DNA of 64,000 nucleotides from Roseibium sp. Sym1 (GTDB lineage: Bacteria; Pseudomonadota; Alphaproteobacteria; Rhizobiales; Stappiaceae). Under the pieces are notes generated by a model. It saw nothing but the letters and a program-made list of their open reading frames with translations. It had not been told where the DNA came from and ran no database searches. The position numbers and the translations under genes are program-made. The stretch spans positions 1,492,501 to 1,556,500 of the forward strand of contig NZ_CP114786.1 in NCBI RefSeq assembly GCF_027359675.1, in the 5' to 3' direction. Shown in pieces: positions 43,210-51,439 of this stretch (the stretch's first letter is position 1; each line of letters starts with the position of its first letter).

Positions 43210-44379
43210 CTATTCCGGGCGTTCGCCGACATAGGCCGCTCTCGGACGGATCTGTTCCGGAGCCGCATATTGCTCCAGCGCATGGGCGATCCAGCCGGTC
43301 ATGCGGCCCGCGCAGAAGATGATCTTGCCGGCGTCCTTCGGCAGGTCATAGGTCTTCTGGATCGCCGCCAGCGCCAGGTCGACATTCGGCGAAACGCCGA
43401 ACAGGTCCCGGGCAATGGTGATCAGGCCCGGCAGACGGCGGACGAAGGCATGATCCGGCTCGCTGCGGTAAAGCACCTCCAAGAGGTAATCCGCACGCGG
43501 ATCCTCGTCGCCATAGATGGAATGGCCGAAGCCGGGCAGGGGTTCGCCGCGGCTGAGCCGGTCGGACAGCTTCGCCTCGATATCGGTCTCCGGTGCGATC
43601 GAGGACAGCCAGGCCGTCGCCCGGTCGGACGCGGCACCGTGGCGCGGACCGGCAAAGGCGCCCAGGCCGGACAGCAGGGCGGCGTGAAGCGGAGCCCGCG
43701 TGGACGCGGCGCACCGGGTCGCAAAGGCGCTGGTGTTGAGCTCGTGATCGGCGCAAAGAACCAGCGCGGCGCGGATCACGTTTTTCGCCGAGGACGACAC
43801 GTCGAAGGCGCTGGCGATCCGGGTATGGATCGGCACGGCGACCGGATCCGTGTTCAGGAGGACGGCCACGGAATAGCGCAGCAGCGCCGCCCCCTTTGCC
43901 TGCAGCAACTTCGGTGCCTGGGTGTAGGCGGCGCGGTCCTGCAGCGGCCAGGCGGCGAGCCCCATCATCAGCCGGTCGAGCGCGCCCAGACCGGGCGGCA
44001 GTTCCGGCGGCGCCATCGGCGCTTCCTCGGCAAAGGGATCGCGGTCGCAGTTCCAGAGTAGCGTTGCCACCGTTTCCAGCGTCGAGGTTTCCGCCAGGTC
44101 GACGGCCCGGCGCCCCCTGTAGACCGGTCCGACTTCGGAAATCAGCGTGAGTTCCGTCTCCAGCACGGGATCACCGGTGAGCGGGCGGGACCCGGCGTGG
44201 TCATCGGCGGCCTTGCGGCCCTTGAGACGGCGCACGTCGGCGGCGTCGTAGCGGCGTTTCTTGCCGGGCCCGGCAATGGAGGAAATCAGGCCCCGGCTGA
44301 CATAGGCATAGAGCGTGGCCGGCTGCACGCCGAGTTCGGCGGCCGCCTCGCGGGCGGAAAGGTAGATCGGCTTGGTCAT
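43210..44379 (-). CDS. MerR-like HTH fused to citrate synthase domain
   Basis: A 389-residue fusion. Residues 5-55 are an excisionase/MerR-type helix-turn-helix (LSAREAAAELGVQPATLYAYVSR, then KRRYDAADVRRL). Residues about 70-385 are a citrate synthase fold that keeps the three catalytic positions: His in GPRHGAA, His in GFGHSIYG and Asp in NVDLALAAI. It may therefore bind oxaloacetate or acyl-CoA and act as a metabolite-sensing regulator, an enzyme, or both. It is divergent from a second citrate synthase gene across 77 bp containing perfect palindromes. No ribosome binding site is visible, suggesting a leaderless mRNA. Confidence 0.88.
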   Translation of the reverse strand: MTKPIYLSAREAAAELGVQPATLYAYVSRGLISSIAGPGKKRRYDAADVRRLKGRKAADDHAGSRPLTGDPVLETELTLISEVGPVYRGRRAVDLAETSTLETVATLLWNCDRDPFAEEAPMAPPELPPGLGALDRLMMGLAAWPLQDRAAYTQAPKLLQAKGAALLRYSVAVLLNTDPVAVPIHTRIASAFDVSSSAKNVIRAALVLCADHELNTSAFATRCAASTRAPLHAALLSGLGAFAGPRHGAASDRATAWLSSIAPETDIEAKLSDRLSRGEPLPGFGHSIYGDEDPRADYLLEVLYRSEPDHAFVRRLPGLITIARDLFGVSPNVDLALAAIQKTYDLPKDAGKIIFCAGRMTGWIAHALEQYAAPEQIRPRAAYVGERPE

Positions 44380-44394
44380 GCATTGATTTTATGT

Positions 44395-44410
44395 ATCAAT
44401 ATTGATCAAT
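44395..44410. promoter_or_regulatory. Overlapping palindromes between the two citrate synthase genes
   Basis: ATCAATATTGAT (44395-44406) and ATTGATCAAT (44401-44410) are both perfect palindromes and overlap, 16-47 bp from the two divergent start codons. This is the expected position for the operator of the HTH-citrate synthase protein. Confidence 0.55.
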
Positions 44411-44456
44411 GCAATTGGCTTCTCCTATCTGGCTCCAAACCAAAGAGGAGAGACCC

Positions 44457-45560
44457 ATGACAGAAGCGCCAAGTCCCGCCCGGATGACCCCGGACCCGAT
44501 TGCCGGTCTGGAAGGTGTCGTTGCAGCCAACACCGCCCTCAGCCATGTTGACGGCCAGAACGGCATCCTGGTCCTGCGCGGCCACCTGATCGAGGACATA
44601 GCCGGCAAGGTCCCGTTTGAATCCGCGGTCGGCCGGCTCTGGCAGGATGTCGACCTTGCCGGGACAGCTTCTTTGCAGGCCGCCTTCGGCAAGGCCCGAC
44701 TCGCGGCTTTCGGAGTGGTCCCCGTTCTGGAGGCCGCGCCGGCGGACCTTACCGTCTATGAACGCATGCAGCTTGGTCTTGCAGCCCTGCCGGTCAGCGG
44801 CGGCCTGCCGCCCGCCGTTGCCGTCAGCGGCGCCCTGCCGGTGTTCCTCGCAGCCTGCCACCGGATCGCCGGCGGTCTCGCGCCGCTTGCCCCCGACAGC
44901 ACGCTGGAAACCGCCACCGACCTGTTGCGCATGCTGAACGGTCAAATGCCGACCGGCGCCCATGCGGAAGCGCTGAACCGTTATCTCGTCACGATCCTGG
45001 ATCACGGCCTCAATGCCTCCACCTTCACCGCAAGGGTGATCGGTTCGACCCAGGCGGATCTCAAACAGGCGGTGCTCGGCGCCATGGGGGCGCTCAGCGG
45101 CCCCTTGCATGGCGGCGCGCCGGGGCCGGTGCTCGACATGATCGACGCCATCGGCACGCCGGACAACGCGGAAGCCTGGATCACCGGGGCGCTGGAACGC
45201 AAAGAACGGCTGATGGGCTTTGGCCACCGGATCTACCGGACACGGGACCCGCGGGCGGACGTGCTGAAAGCGGGCCTGCGCAAGCTCGGTGCCGACAATC
45301 CGAAGGTGCAACTCGCCGAAAGCATCGAAGAGGCCGCGCTGGCTGCGCTCCGCAAGGCCAAGCCGGACCGGCCGCTGGACACCAATGTGGAGTTCTATAC
45401 CGCCGTGTTACTGGATGCGATCGGCATCGACCGGACCCTGTTCACACCGCTCTTTGCCACAGGCCGCACACCGGGCTGGTGCGCCCATGTGCTGGAACAA
45501 CAGGCCACCGGCAAGCTGATCCGCCCGTCCTCGCATTATGTCGGGCCGGCGCCTGCCTGA
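44457..45560 (+). CDS. Citrate synthase-family protein (citrate/methylcitrate synthase)
   Basis: A 367-residue citrate synthase fold without an HTH. Catalytic histidines are in GPLHGGAPG (about residue 219) and MGFGHRIYRTRDPRA (about residue 256). The expected catalytic Asp (NVDFY) is Glu here (NVEFYTAVLL), which should alter turnover or specificity. The N-terminal GLEGVVAANTALSHVDGQ...LRGHLIEDIA is the standard RGY/I-entry region. GAGGAG precedes the ATG at 44457. Divergent from the HTH-citrate synthase gene, which probably controls it. Its last 25 bp overlap the end of the opposing LysR gene. Confidence 0.88.
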   Translation: MTEAPSPARMTPDPIAGLEGVVAANTALSHVDGQNGILVLRGHLIEDIAGKVPFESAVGRLWQDVDLAGTASLQAAFGKARLAAFGVVPVLEAAPADLTVYERMQLGLAALPVSGGLPPAVAVSGALPVFLAACHRIAGGLAPLAPDSTLETATDLLRMLNGQMPTGAHAEALNRYLVTILDHGLNASTFTARVIGSTQADLKQAVLGAMGALSGPLHGGAPGPVLDMIDAIGTPDNAEAWITGALERKERLMGFGHRIYRTRDPRADVLKAGLRKLGADNPKVQLAESIEEAALAALRKAKPDRPLDTNVEFYTAVLLDAIGIDRTLFTPLFATGRTPGWCAHVLEQQATGKLIRPSSHYVGPAPA

Positions 45561-46483
45561 CCTTCCCGTGGAACCGCGGTTTTGGCATTCAGCCTGTAAA
45601 TCATGTCGCGCACCCACATGTGGAGGGGTGCGCGATGGTTGACGGCTGTCCAGACCAGTCCGATCGTGACCGAGGTCTCGACCGGACAGGCAATTGTCCG
45701 CAAGCCTTCGCTGACCGCCTTGGACAGGCGCGCCGGCACGGTTGCCACAAGGTTGGATCCCCGGACAAGACGCCCCAGCCCCGCGGGACTTGGCACGCGC
45801 AGAACGACTTTCAACGCCTTTGCCTTGCCCATGCGTTCGAGTTCGATCAGGTAGCGTGAACGCCATTGGCCGCCATAGGTGACCAGCACATGGTCGAGGC
45901 CGAGATACTCCTCCAGGCTCAGGTCTCCTTCCGCCATGGGGTGTGCCGGATCCACCAGGCAGACATAGCGGTCCTGGTAAAGGTCGCGTCTGTAGAAATT
46001 CGGATCGGACCGTTCAAACGGACCAATGAGAAGGTCCGCCTCGTTGCGCGTCAGACGTTCATGCCCGATCCCGGAAGCGTCGATGATTTCAAGTTCCAGG
46101 TTCGGCGCTTCACGGGTCAGCGTCTTCACGATGTCCGGGACAATCAGAACCCGTTCGTAGAAATTGCAGGCAATGATGAATTTCTGCGAGACCGTCTTGG
46201 GGTCGAAGTCCGGTGGTGCTGCAAGCTGCCGGAACTCTGCCGTCAGGCGTTTTGCCTCCTGAACGATGTCCTCGCAGCGTCTGGTGGCGTGCAACCGCCT
46301 CGCCTGGCGCACGAAAAGCGGATCCTGGAACACCTGCCTGAGCTTGTTGACCGTGTAACTGACGGCCGACTGGTTGACGCCAAGTTCTTCGGCTGCCCGT
46401 GTGAAAGACCGGAACTGGTGCACCCAGATCAGGACCTGCAGGGCGCGGAAGTCAATGTCCAGCGGGTCGACGGGTTTCGTCAT
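45536..46483 (-). CDS. LysR-type transcriptional regulator, NodD/aromatic-catabolism type
   Basis: A 315-residue LysR protein. HTH: IDFRALQVLIWVHQFRSFTR followed by AAEELGVNQSAVSYTVNKLR; the effector domain begins near residue 90. The start MTKPVDPL has GGGAG 7 nt upstream. It is divergent from the P450/ferredoxin/TRAP-binding-protein operon, and the 141-bp gap carries an AAAATCAA/TTGATTTT inverted repeat, so it most likely activates that operon in response to its substrate. The inducer is unknown. Confidence 0.9.
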   Translation of the reverse strand: MTKPVDPLDIDFRALQVLIWVHQFRSFTRAAEELGVNQSAVSYTVNKLRQVFQDPLFVRQARRLHATRRCEDIVQEAKRLTAEFRQLAAPPDFDPKTVSQKFIIACNFYERVLIVPDIVKTLTREAPNLELEIIDASGIGHERLTRNEADLLIGPFERSDPNFYRRDLYQDRYVCLVDPAHPMAEGDLSLEEYLGLDHVLVTYGGQWRSRYLIELERMGKAKALKVVLRVPSPAGLGRLVRGSNLVATVPARLSKAVSEGLRTIACPVETSVTIGLVWTAVNHRAPLHMWVRDMIYRLNAKTAVPREGQAGAGPT

Positions 46484-46523
46484 CAGGCTCCCTTTCCCGC
46501 CCGCGTGAACCACTGCGGGAGGT

Positions 46524-46575
46524 AAAATCAAAAAATTCGATCCTAGTCATAAAGTCAATCGTATTGCTTGATTTT
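46524..46575. promoter_or_regulatory. Inverted repeat in the LysR / P450 divergent promoter
   Basis: AAAATCAA (46524-46531) and TTGATTTT (46568-46575) are perfect complements, centred between the two divergent genes. The spacing fits the two half-footprints of a LysR tetramer. Candidate operator. Confidence 0.45.
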
Positions 46576-46624
46576 ATTCCCGCGATCTACTGTTGGGCAT
46601 GCTTGAACTGGGAGGAGATGGCGG

Positions 46625-47800
46625 ATGGCGGTCGCACCGGTCGACGAGACCCTGACCCTGACGGAACTGACGCGGGACCCTTATCCAATATACCGGCGCA
46701 TGCGCGCTGAGACGCCGATCGTGCGTGTGCCGGCTGCGAGCCGGATTTTCCTGACCAAGGCGAAGCACACCAAGATGGTGAAGGACGATCCGGACCTGTT
46801 CAGTTCCGACGATCCGGTTACGCCGATGCGCCGGGCCTTTCTGGCGCACACCCTGATGCGCAAGGACGGCGAGGAACACCGGCGCGAGCGCATGGCCATG
46901 CAGCCGGCGTTTTCGCCGAAGGTGATCAAGACCGACTGGGCCGATCTTTACCGGAAAATCGCCGCGGAATATCTCGATCGCCTGCCGCGTGGTGAAACCG
47001 TGGACCTGTTTTCCGCACTGTGCGGGCCGATCGCCGCCAGGATCCTGGCGCACATTCTCGGTCTCGACGAGGTCAGCGACGCGGACATGCAACGCTGGTC
47101 CCAGGTGCTGATCGACGGTGCCGGCAATTTCGGTTTCGCGGACGGGCCCTTCGCAAAATCGGACGCCGCCAATGCCGAGATGGACGCGGTCTTCGACAGC
47201 CTTCTGGAGCGCCACCGGGCTGAACCCAACAATTCCGCGCTGTCGGTGATGCTCAACGCCAAGAACCCGATCCCGATGAGCCAGATCTACGCGAATATCA
47301 AGATCGCCATCGGCGGCGGCATCAACGAGCCGCGCGATGCGCTGGCGACCATCCTTTACGGCCTTTTGAGCAACCCTGACCAGCTGGAGGAAGTGAAACG
47401 CCAGGAGGCATGGGCGGACGCGTTCGAGGAGGGCGTTCGCTGGGTGGCACCGATCCAGGCCTCGTCCCGCAGGGCCACACGCGATCTTCAGATCGACGGA
47501 ATCGACATTCCCGAAGGCGTGACGCTGATGACGATCCAGGCCTCGGCCAATCGCGACGAGGACCTCTACGAGGACGGTGAAAGCTTCAACGTCTTTCGAA
47601 AGAAGGCGCCGCACCAGGCTTTCGGCAGCGGCCCGCACCATTGTGCCGGTGCCCATATCTCGCGCCGCACCGTGGGAGAAATCCTGCTGCCGATGCTGTT
47701 CGAACGATTCCCGGACATGAGGCTGGACAAGGCCGAGGATGTCGTGTGGAGCGGGTTCGGCTTCCGGGGGCCCTTGAACCTGCCGGTCAGACTGGGCTGA
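46625..47800 (+). CDS. Cytochrome P450
   Basis: Soluble bacterial P450 of 391 residues. The heme-binding loop AFGSGPHHCAGAHISRR carries the ligand cysteine near residue 341. The I-helix reads IGGGINEPRDAL instead of AGxxTT, so the conserved acid-alcohol pair is missing, a variation seen in a subset of bacterial P450s. The K-helix ExxR may correspond to EGVRWVAP (about residue 265). First gene of an operon with a ferredoxin 9 bp downstream and a TRAP binding protein. Substrate unknown. Confidence 0.92.
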   Translation: MAVAPVDETLTLTELTRDPYPIYRRMRAETPIVRVPAASRIFLTKAKHTKMVKDDPDLFSSDDPVTPMRRAFLAHTLMRKDGEEHRRERMAMQPAFSPKVIKTDWADLYRKIAAEYLDRLPRGETVDLFSALCGPIAARILAHILGLDEVSDADMQRWSQVLIDGAGNFGFADGPFAKSDAANAEMDAVFDSLLERHRAEPNNSALSVMLNAKNPIPMSQIYANIKIAIGGGINEPRDALATILYGLLSNPDQLEEVKRQEAWADAFEEGVRWVAPIQASSRRATRDLQIDGIDIPEGVTLMTIQASANRDEDLYEDGESFNVFRKKAPHQAFGSGPHHCAGAHISRRTVGEILLPMLFERFPDMRLDKAEDVVWSGFGFRGPLNLPVRLG

Positions 47801-47809
47801 GGAGATCCC

Positions 47810-48133
47810 ATGGTACAGATAACCTTCGTCCAGCCGGACGGCAGCCAGACGACCGTTGACGCCGACGAAGGCGCAAGCGTCATGGAAACCGCCGTCAACA
47901 ACGGCGTGGACGGCATTTTCGCCGAATGCGGCGGGGCGATGATGTGCGCGACCTGTCATTGCTACGTCGACGAGGCCTGGGCCGGGAAAACCGGGCCGCG
48001 TGTCGACGGCGAGGACGACATGCTGGAATGCGCGGCCGCCGAAATGCGCGAAACCTCGCGCCTGTCGTGCCAGCTCAAGGTCAGTGAGGAACTTGACGGA
48101 CTGATCGTGCACCTGCCGACGGAACAGGCCTGA
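47810..48133 (+). CDS. [2Fe-2S] ferredoxin, adrenodoxin/putidaredoxin type
   Basis: A 107-residue electron carrier. Cluster cysteines are in ECGGAMMCATCHCY (C-x5-C-x2-C, near residues 40-48) with the fourth in RLSCQLK (about residue 87). The DEDDM-like acidic stretch GEDDMLECA is the usual reductase/P450 docking face. It immediately follows the P450, so it is its probable redox partner. No ferredoxin reductase gene is nearby; that function must come from elsewhere. Confidence 0.94.
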   Translation: MVQITFVQPDGSQTTVDADEGASVMETAVNNGVDGIFAECGGAMMCATCHCYVDEAWAGKTGPRVDGEDDMLECAAAEMRETSRLSCQLKVSEELDGLIVHLPTEQA

Positions 48134-48184
48134 GATCAGCACCTGAAAAACCGCAGGCGGTGTCTGAAAAAAAGGGAGGAAAAC

Positions 48185-49237
48185 ATGTCGACATATAAGA
48201 GTTTGAGGCTGTTCGCCGCCGGGGCGGTCGTTGCCGCCACCGGCCTGCTGGGCGGGATTGCGGCGCCTGCCGATGCCGCCGAGGTCACGCTACGGCTGCA
48301 CCAGATGCTGCCGGCCCAGGCGAGCGTTCCGAAGAACATCCTCGAACCGTGGATGGCCCGCATCAACGAGGAATCCGACGGGCGGATCGAGATCCAGCAC
48401 TTTCCTGCCATGCAGCTCGGCGGCAAGCCGCCGGAACTGATCGATCAGGCCATCGACGGCGTCGCCGACATCGTCTGGACGCTGCCAGGCTATACGCCCG
48501 GGCGTTTCCCCCGGACCGAGGTCTTCGAGCTGCCGTTTGTCATGACCAATGCGGAAGCCGTCTCACGCGCTTTCTGGCAGCTGGCCGAGGAAACCATGCT
48601 GGACGAGGACTTCAAGGACATGAAGGTGCTCGGTCTCTGGGTGCACGGTCCCGGCCTGATCCACTCCAAGGAGCCGATCGACTCGCTGGACGACCTCAAT
48701 GGCGTCAAGCTGCGCGCGCCCACGCGCGTGACCAACGACATGTTCAAGTCGCTCGGCGCAACCCCGGTCGGCATGCCTGTGCCGGCGGTTCCCGAAGCCC
48801 TTTCCAAGGGCGTGATCGACGCCACGGTCGTGCCCTGGGAGGTGACCGGTGCCCTGAAGATCAACGAACTGGTCAGCAACCACACGGATTTTGGGGATGA
48901 CCCCCTCTATACGGCAACCTTTGTTCTGGCCATGAACCGGGCCACCTATGACGCCCTTCCGGATGACCTGAAGGAGGTGATCGACCGGAATTCGGGCCTG
49001 AACCTGTCGGCCTTTGCCGGAAAGCAGATGCAGGTGGATGACGCCGCGCCGCGCGACACGGCGATTGCCGAGGGAGGCAACATCATCGAGCTCTCGTCTG
49101 AAGAGATTGCGCGCTGGAAGGAAGCCGCCGCTCCCACCAAGGACAAGTGGATCGCCGAAATGGACGAAAAGGGCATGGACGGAACCGGTCTCTACCAGCG
49201 CGCGACGGAGCTGATCGCGGAAAACACGTCGCAATAA
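48185..49237 (+). CDS. TRAP transporter periplasmic binding protein, DctP family (orphan)
   Basis: A 350-residue solute receptor with a signal peptide (MSTYKSLRLFAAGAVVAATG, cleavage after ADA). The ligand arginine is in GVKLRAPTRVTNDMFKSLGA near residue 178, and EALSKGVIDATVVPWE is the family helix. GGGAGG precedes the ATG. It lies 51 bp after the ferredoxin gene and is followed by a terminator, so no DctQ or DctM is encoded in this operon. It probably captures the P450 substrate or a product and works with permeases encoded elsewhere. Confidence 0.9.
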   Translation: MSTYKSLRLFAAGAVVAATGLLGGIAAPADAAEVTLRLHQMLPAQASVPKNILEPWMARINEESDGRIEIQHFPAMQLGGKPPELIDQAIDGVADIVWTLPGYTPGRFPRTEVFELPFVMTNAEAVSRAFWQLAEETMLDEDFKDMKVLGLWVHGPGLIHSKEPIDSLDDLNGVKLRAPTRVTNDMFKSLGATPVGMPVPAVPEALSKGVIDATVVPWEVTGALKINELVSNHTDFGDDPLYTATFVLAMNRATYDALPDDLKEVIDRNSGLNLSAFAGKQMQVDDAAPRDTAIAEGGNIIELSSEEIARWKEAAAPTKDKWIAEMDEKGMDGTGLYQRATELIAENTSQ

Positions 49238-49350
49238 CGGGAGAAAATCGGCCAAAACGACATGGGCGGCAGCGGCTCTCCCCACAGGGCCGGTGCCAAT
49301 CAAACCCTGCGCGGTTGCCATCGCGAAAACCGTGTGACAAGGGCCGGTTG

Positions 49351-49396
49351 TCCGGGCGCTCTGACGTTTGCCGCTTCAGAGCGCCCGGATCTTTTT
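49351..49396 (+). terminator. Rho-independent terminator of the P450 operon
   Basis: A 14-bp perfect stem, TCCGGGCGCTCTGA (49351-49364) with TCAGAGCGCCCGGA (49376-49389), over an 11-nt loop, followed by TCTTTTT. It lies 114 bp after the binding-protein stop and also abuts the end of the opposing DUF533 gene. Confidence 0.9.
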
Positions 49397-49406
49397 GGGC
49401 TGACTT

Positions 49407-50156
49407 TTATCCGGCCATTTCCGCTTCGCGCACGGCCAGTTCGATTTCCTCGACAAGACCCTGCTCCAGACCGAGACGGGCGGCGAGCATCTGCAGGTAG
49501 GCCTGTTCGGCCGGATGATCCGGATCGATGGCAAGCCGGGAGGCCGCGTAGATCTCGGCGGCGGTTTCCTCGCACGTGGCACTGGCAACGACCTTGTCGA
49601 GATCGAGCGGCGACCTCAACTCGTCCATCAGGAAGGCCTTTGCCTCGCTGTCGAGACCGGCCTCGTCGATCTTGGCAAAGATCCGGTCCTGTTCGTCCCG
49701 GTCGATATGGCCGTCGGCCTTGGCCGCGGCGATCATGGCCGACAGCAGGGAAACGGCCGCCTGATTTTCACCGCCCGGTTGTTCGCGCGGGTCGAAGGCC
49801 GTGCCGCGCGGGGCTTCGATCGGGATCGGCTCGTCCTGCGGGTATTGCGGGCGCGGCATGTTCTGCTGATTGGCCTTGTGGCCCTGGTAAGCCTTGTAGG
49901 CGAGGCCCGCGACCAGCGCGAGGCCGCCATAGGTCACCGCCTTCTTGCCGATCTTGCGGCCCGACTTGGTGCCAAGCAGCAGACCGGCCAGCCCGCCCAG
50001 CGCCAGGCCACCGCCCTGGGACGACAGGAAATCCTTGCCCTGGGACAGCAGGTCTCCGGACCCGCCACGCTGTGCCGCGCCACTACCGGACTGGCCATAC
50101 TGGCCGCCGCCCTGGCTTCCCAGAAACTGATCCAGCAAGGATTTTGCATCGAACAT
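49407..50156 (-). CDS. DUF533 / TerB-like inner-membrane protein
   Basis: A 249-residue protein in three parts: a Gly/Gln/Ser-rich N-terminal segment (residues 1-45), a glycine-rich membrane-associating stretch (GGLALGGLAGLLLG and AVTYGGLALVAGLAYKAYQG), and a C-terminal alpha-helical TerB-like domain (AAKADGHIDRDEQDRIFAKI) similar to tellurite-resistance TerB. DUF533 proteins are widespread; their role is unclear. The start MFDAKSLLDQF is where homology begins, with GGAG about 10 nt upstream (minus strand). Confidence 0.85.
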   Translation of the reverse strand: MFDAKSLLDQFLGSQGGGQYGQSGSGAAQRGGSGDLLSQGKDFLSSQGGGLALGGLAGLLLGTKSGRKIGKKAVTYGGLALVAGLAYKAYQGHKANQQNMPRPQYPQDEPIPIEAPRGTAFDPREQPGGENQAAVSLLSAMIAAAKADGHIDRDEQDRIFAKIDEAGLDSEAKAFLMDELRSPLDLDKVVASATCEETAAEIYAASRLAIDPDHPAEQAYLQMLAARLGLEQGLVEEIELAVREAEMAG

Positions 50157-50292
50157 TCTTGGCTCCTTAATATGGCCGCTGACTTGGGTGAAAACCAACC
50201 GTCCTATCAAATGGGAATTTCTGCAAGCGGCGCAAGTTTGCGTTACATCTGCTTACAGACGACCGGTCGAACCGGTTCAAGCGAGGTTTGAC

Positions 50293-50832
50293 TTGATCAC
50301 ACGCCTTTCTGATTGCCGGCCGCTCCTTCGGCTTGTGTTGCTGCCCCTGGTGCTTTTTGCTAGCGATGCGCGGGCGTTCCCGGTGAACGATGCCACGGAT
50401 GCCTATTCCCCGGTTGCCGAAGCGGACCTTGCGGACCGGTTCGCGAAGATTCTGGCACAGGCGGGAGAAAGCACAACGGGCCGTCTGTTTGCCTTTCACG
50501 TGAAGGGTTGTGCCTCCGGGAAACGGCCTGGCATTTCCGTCACGATCCACACGGTTCAGGACAGGGGGCTGCCGCACGGCGACGAATACCCGACCTATGT
50601 TCTTGTCACGAGAGGCGATCCCAGCCTGACCGAGCTGACTTTCAGGACCCGTGCTGGAAAACGGCTCTACATGGCCGACACGTTCTCGTGCCAACCCGAT
50701 ACATGTCTGCTGTCCGCGCAGCAGGGCTATTCCGATACCTGCCTGTCCGACCCCTTCGGCAAACCCGCACCCGATCTGCCCGGACTGCGCAAGGATTTCT
50801 GGTCGGACCTGATCAGGCTGTTCGGTCTTTGA
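50293..50832 (+). CDS. Secreted hypothetical protein
   Basis: Unrecognised protein of about 179 residues. A hydrophobic signal peptide (LLRLVLLPLVLFAS) ends at ARA, giving a mature protein beginning FPVND. The mature part has four cysteines near the C-terminal half (TFSCQPDTCLL, DTCLS, and one in VKGCASG), consistent with disulfides in the periplasm. No known domain. The TTG start is chosen because GAGG lies 6 nt upstream and it begins the signal peptide; an ATG at 50188 would add a non-hydrophobic extension. Confidence 0.65.
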   Translation: MITRLSDCRPLLRLVLLPLVLFASDARAFPVNDATDAYSPVAEADLADRFAKILAQAGESTTGRLFAFHVKGCASGKRPGISVTIHTVQDRGLPHGDEYPTYVLVTRGDPSLTELTFRTRAGKRLYMADTFSCQPDTCLLSAQQGYSDTCLSDPFGKPAPDLPGLRKDFWSDLIRLFGL

Positions 50833-50838
50833 GACCCT

Positions 50839-51312
50839 TCAGGACGATCCGAGCGGCAACAGATTGTCGTCCTTCAGTGTCTCCATCGCGATCGACGAGC
50901 GCACGTGATGGACGGCTTCCTGCGGCAGGAGTTCGTCATTGATGATGTTGCTGAGCGCCTTCAGGTCCGGCACCACAATCTTGAGCATGTAGTCGAGATC
51001 GCCGGTCAGCGTGTGGGCCTCCTGCACCTCCGGCATCGCCGTGACCATGTTGCGGAATTTCCGTGCGTTTTCCCTGGTATGCGCGCCGAGCGTCACACCG
51101 ACAAAGGCGGTTACGGTCAGGCCAAGGGCTTCCGGGTCGAGCGCTGCGCGGTAACGGCGGATGACGCCGGCCTCCTCCAGCTTGCTGCGCCGGCGCGACA
51201 CCTGGCTGGCGGACAGGCTGATGATCTCGCCCAGCTCCGCATTGGTCAGTGCGGCGTTGTCCTGCAAGGCCGCCAGCAATTTCACATCAAAGCTATCCAG
51301 GGCAATTGTCAT
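50839..51312 (-). CDS. Lrp/AsnC-family transcriptional regulator
   Basis: A 157-residue regulator. N-terminal HTH (LDSFDVKLLAALQDNAALTN then AELGEIISLSASQVSRRRSK) and a C-terminal RAM/ASNC ligand domain (VTAFVGVTLGAH, EVQEAHTLTGDLDYMLKIVV). The start MTIALDSF has GGGAAAG upstream. It is divergent from hppD with near-perfect TGTGTGCAA/TTGCACACA repeats between, so it probably senses tyrosine, phenylalanine or a related amino acid and controls hppD. Confidence 0.92.
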   Translation of the reverse strand: MTIALDSFDVKLLAALQDNAALTNAELGEIISLSASQVSRRRSKLEEAGVIRRYRAALDPEALGLTVTAFVGVTLGAHTRENARKFRNMVTAMPEVQEAHTLTGDLDYMLKIVVPDLKALSNIINDELLPQEAVHHVRSSIAMETLKDDNLLPLGSS

Positions 51313-51331
51313 GCGCACTTTCCCCTTTGTA

Positions 51332-51379
51332 TGCACGTTGTGTGCAAGATCTTACGCGAAAACACGTGGATTGCACACA
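51332..51379. promoter_or_regulatory. Candidate Lrp operator in the lrp-hppD divergent region
   Basis: TGTGTGCAA (51339-51347) and TTGCACACA (51371-51379) are perfect inverted copies, 32 bp apart; ATGCACG adjoining the first copy gives a second local palindrome (51331-51347). The spacing of three helical turns suits octameric Lrp-type binding. Confidence 0.55.
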
Positions 51380-51439
51380 CGCTGCGCGCATCTCCCGGCA
51401 TCCTGAACGAAATGAATTTCTTCGAGAGGATTGCCAGCC

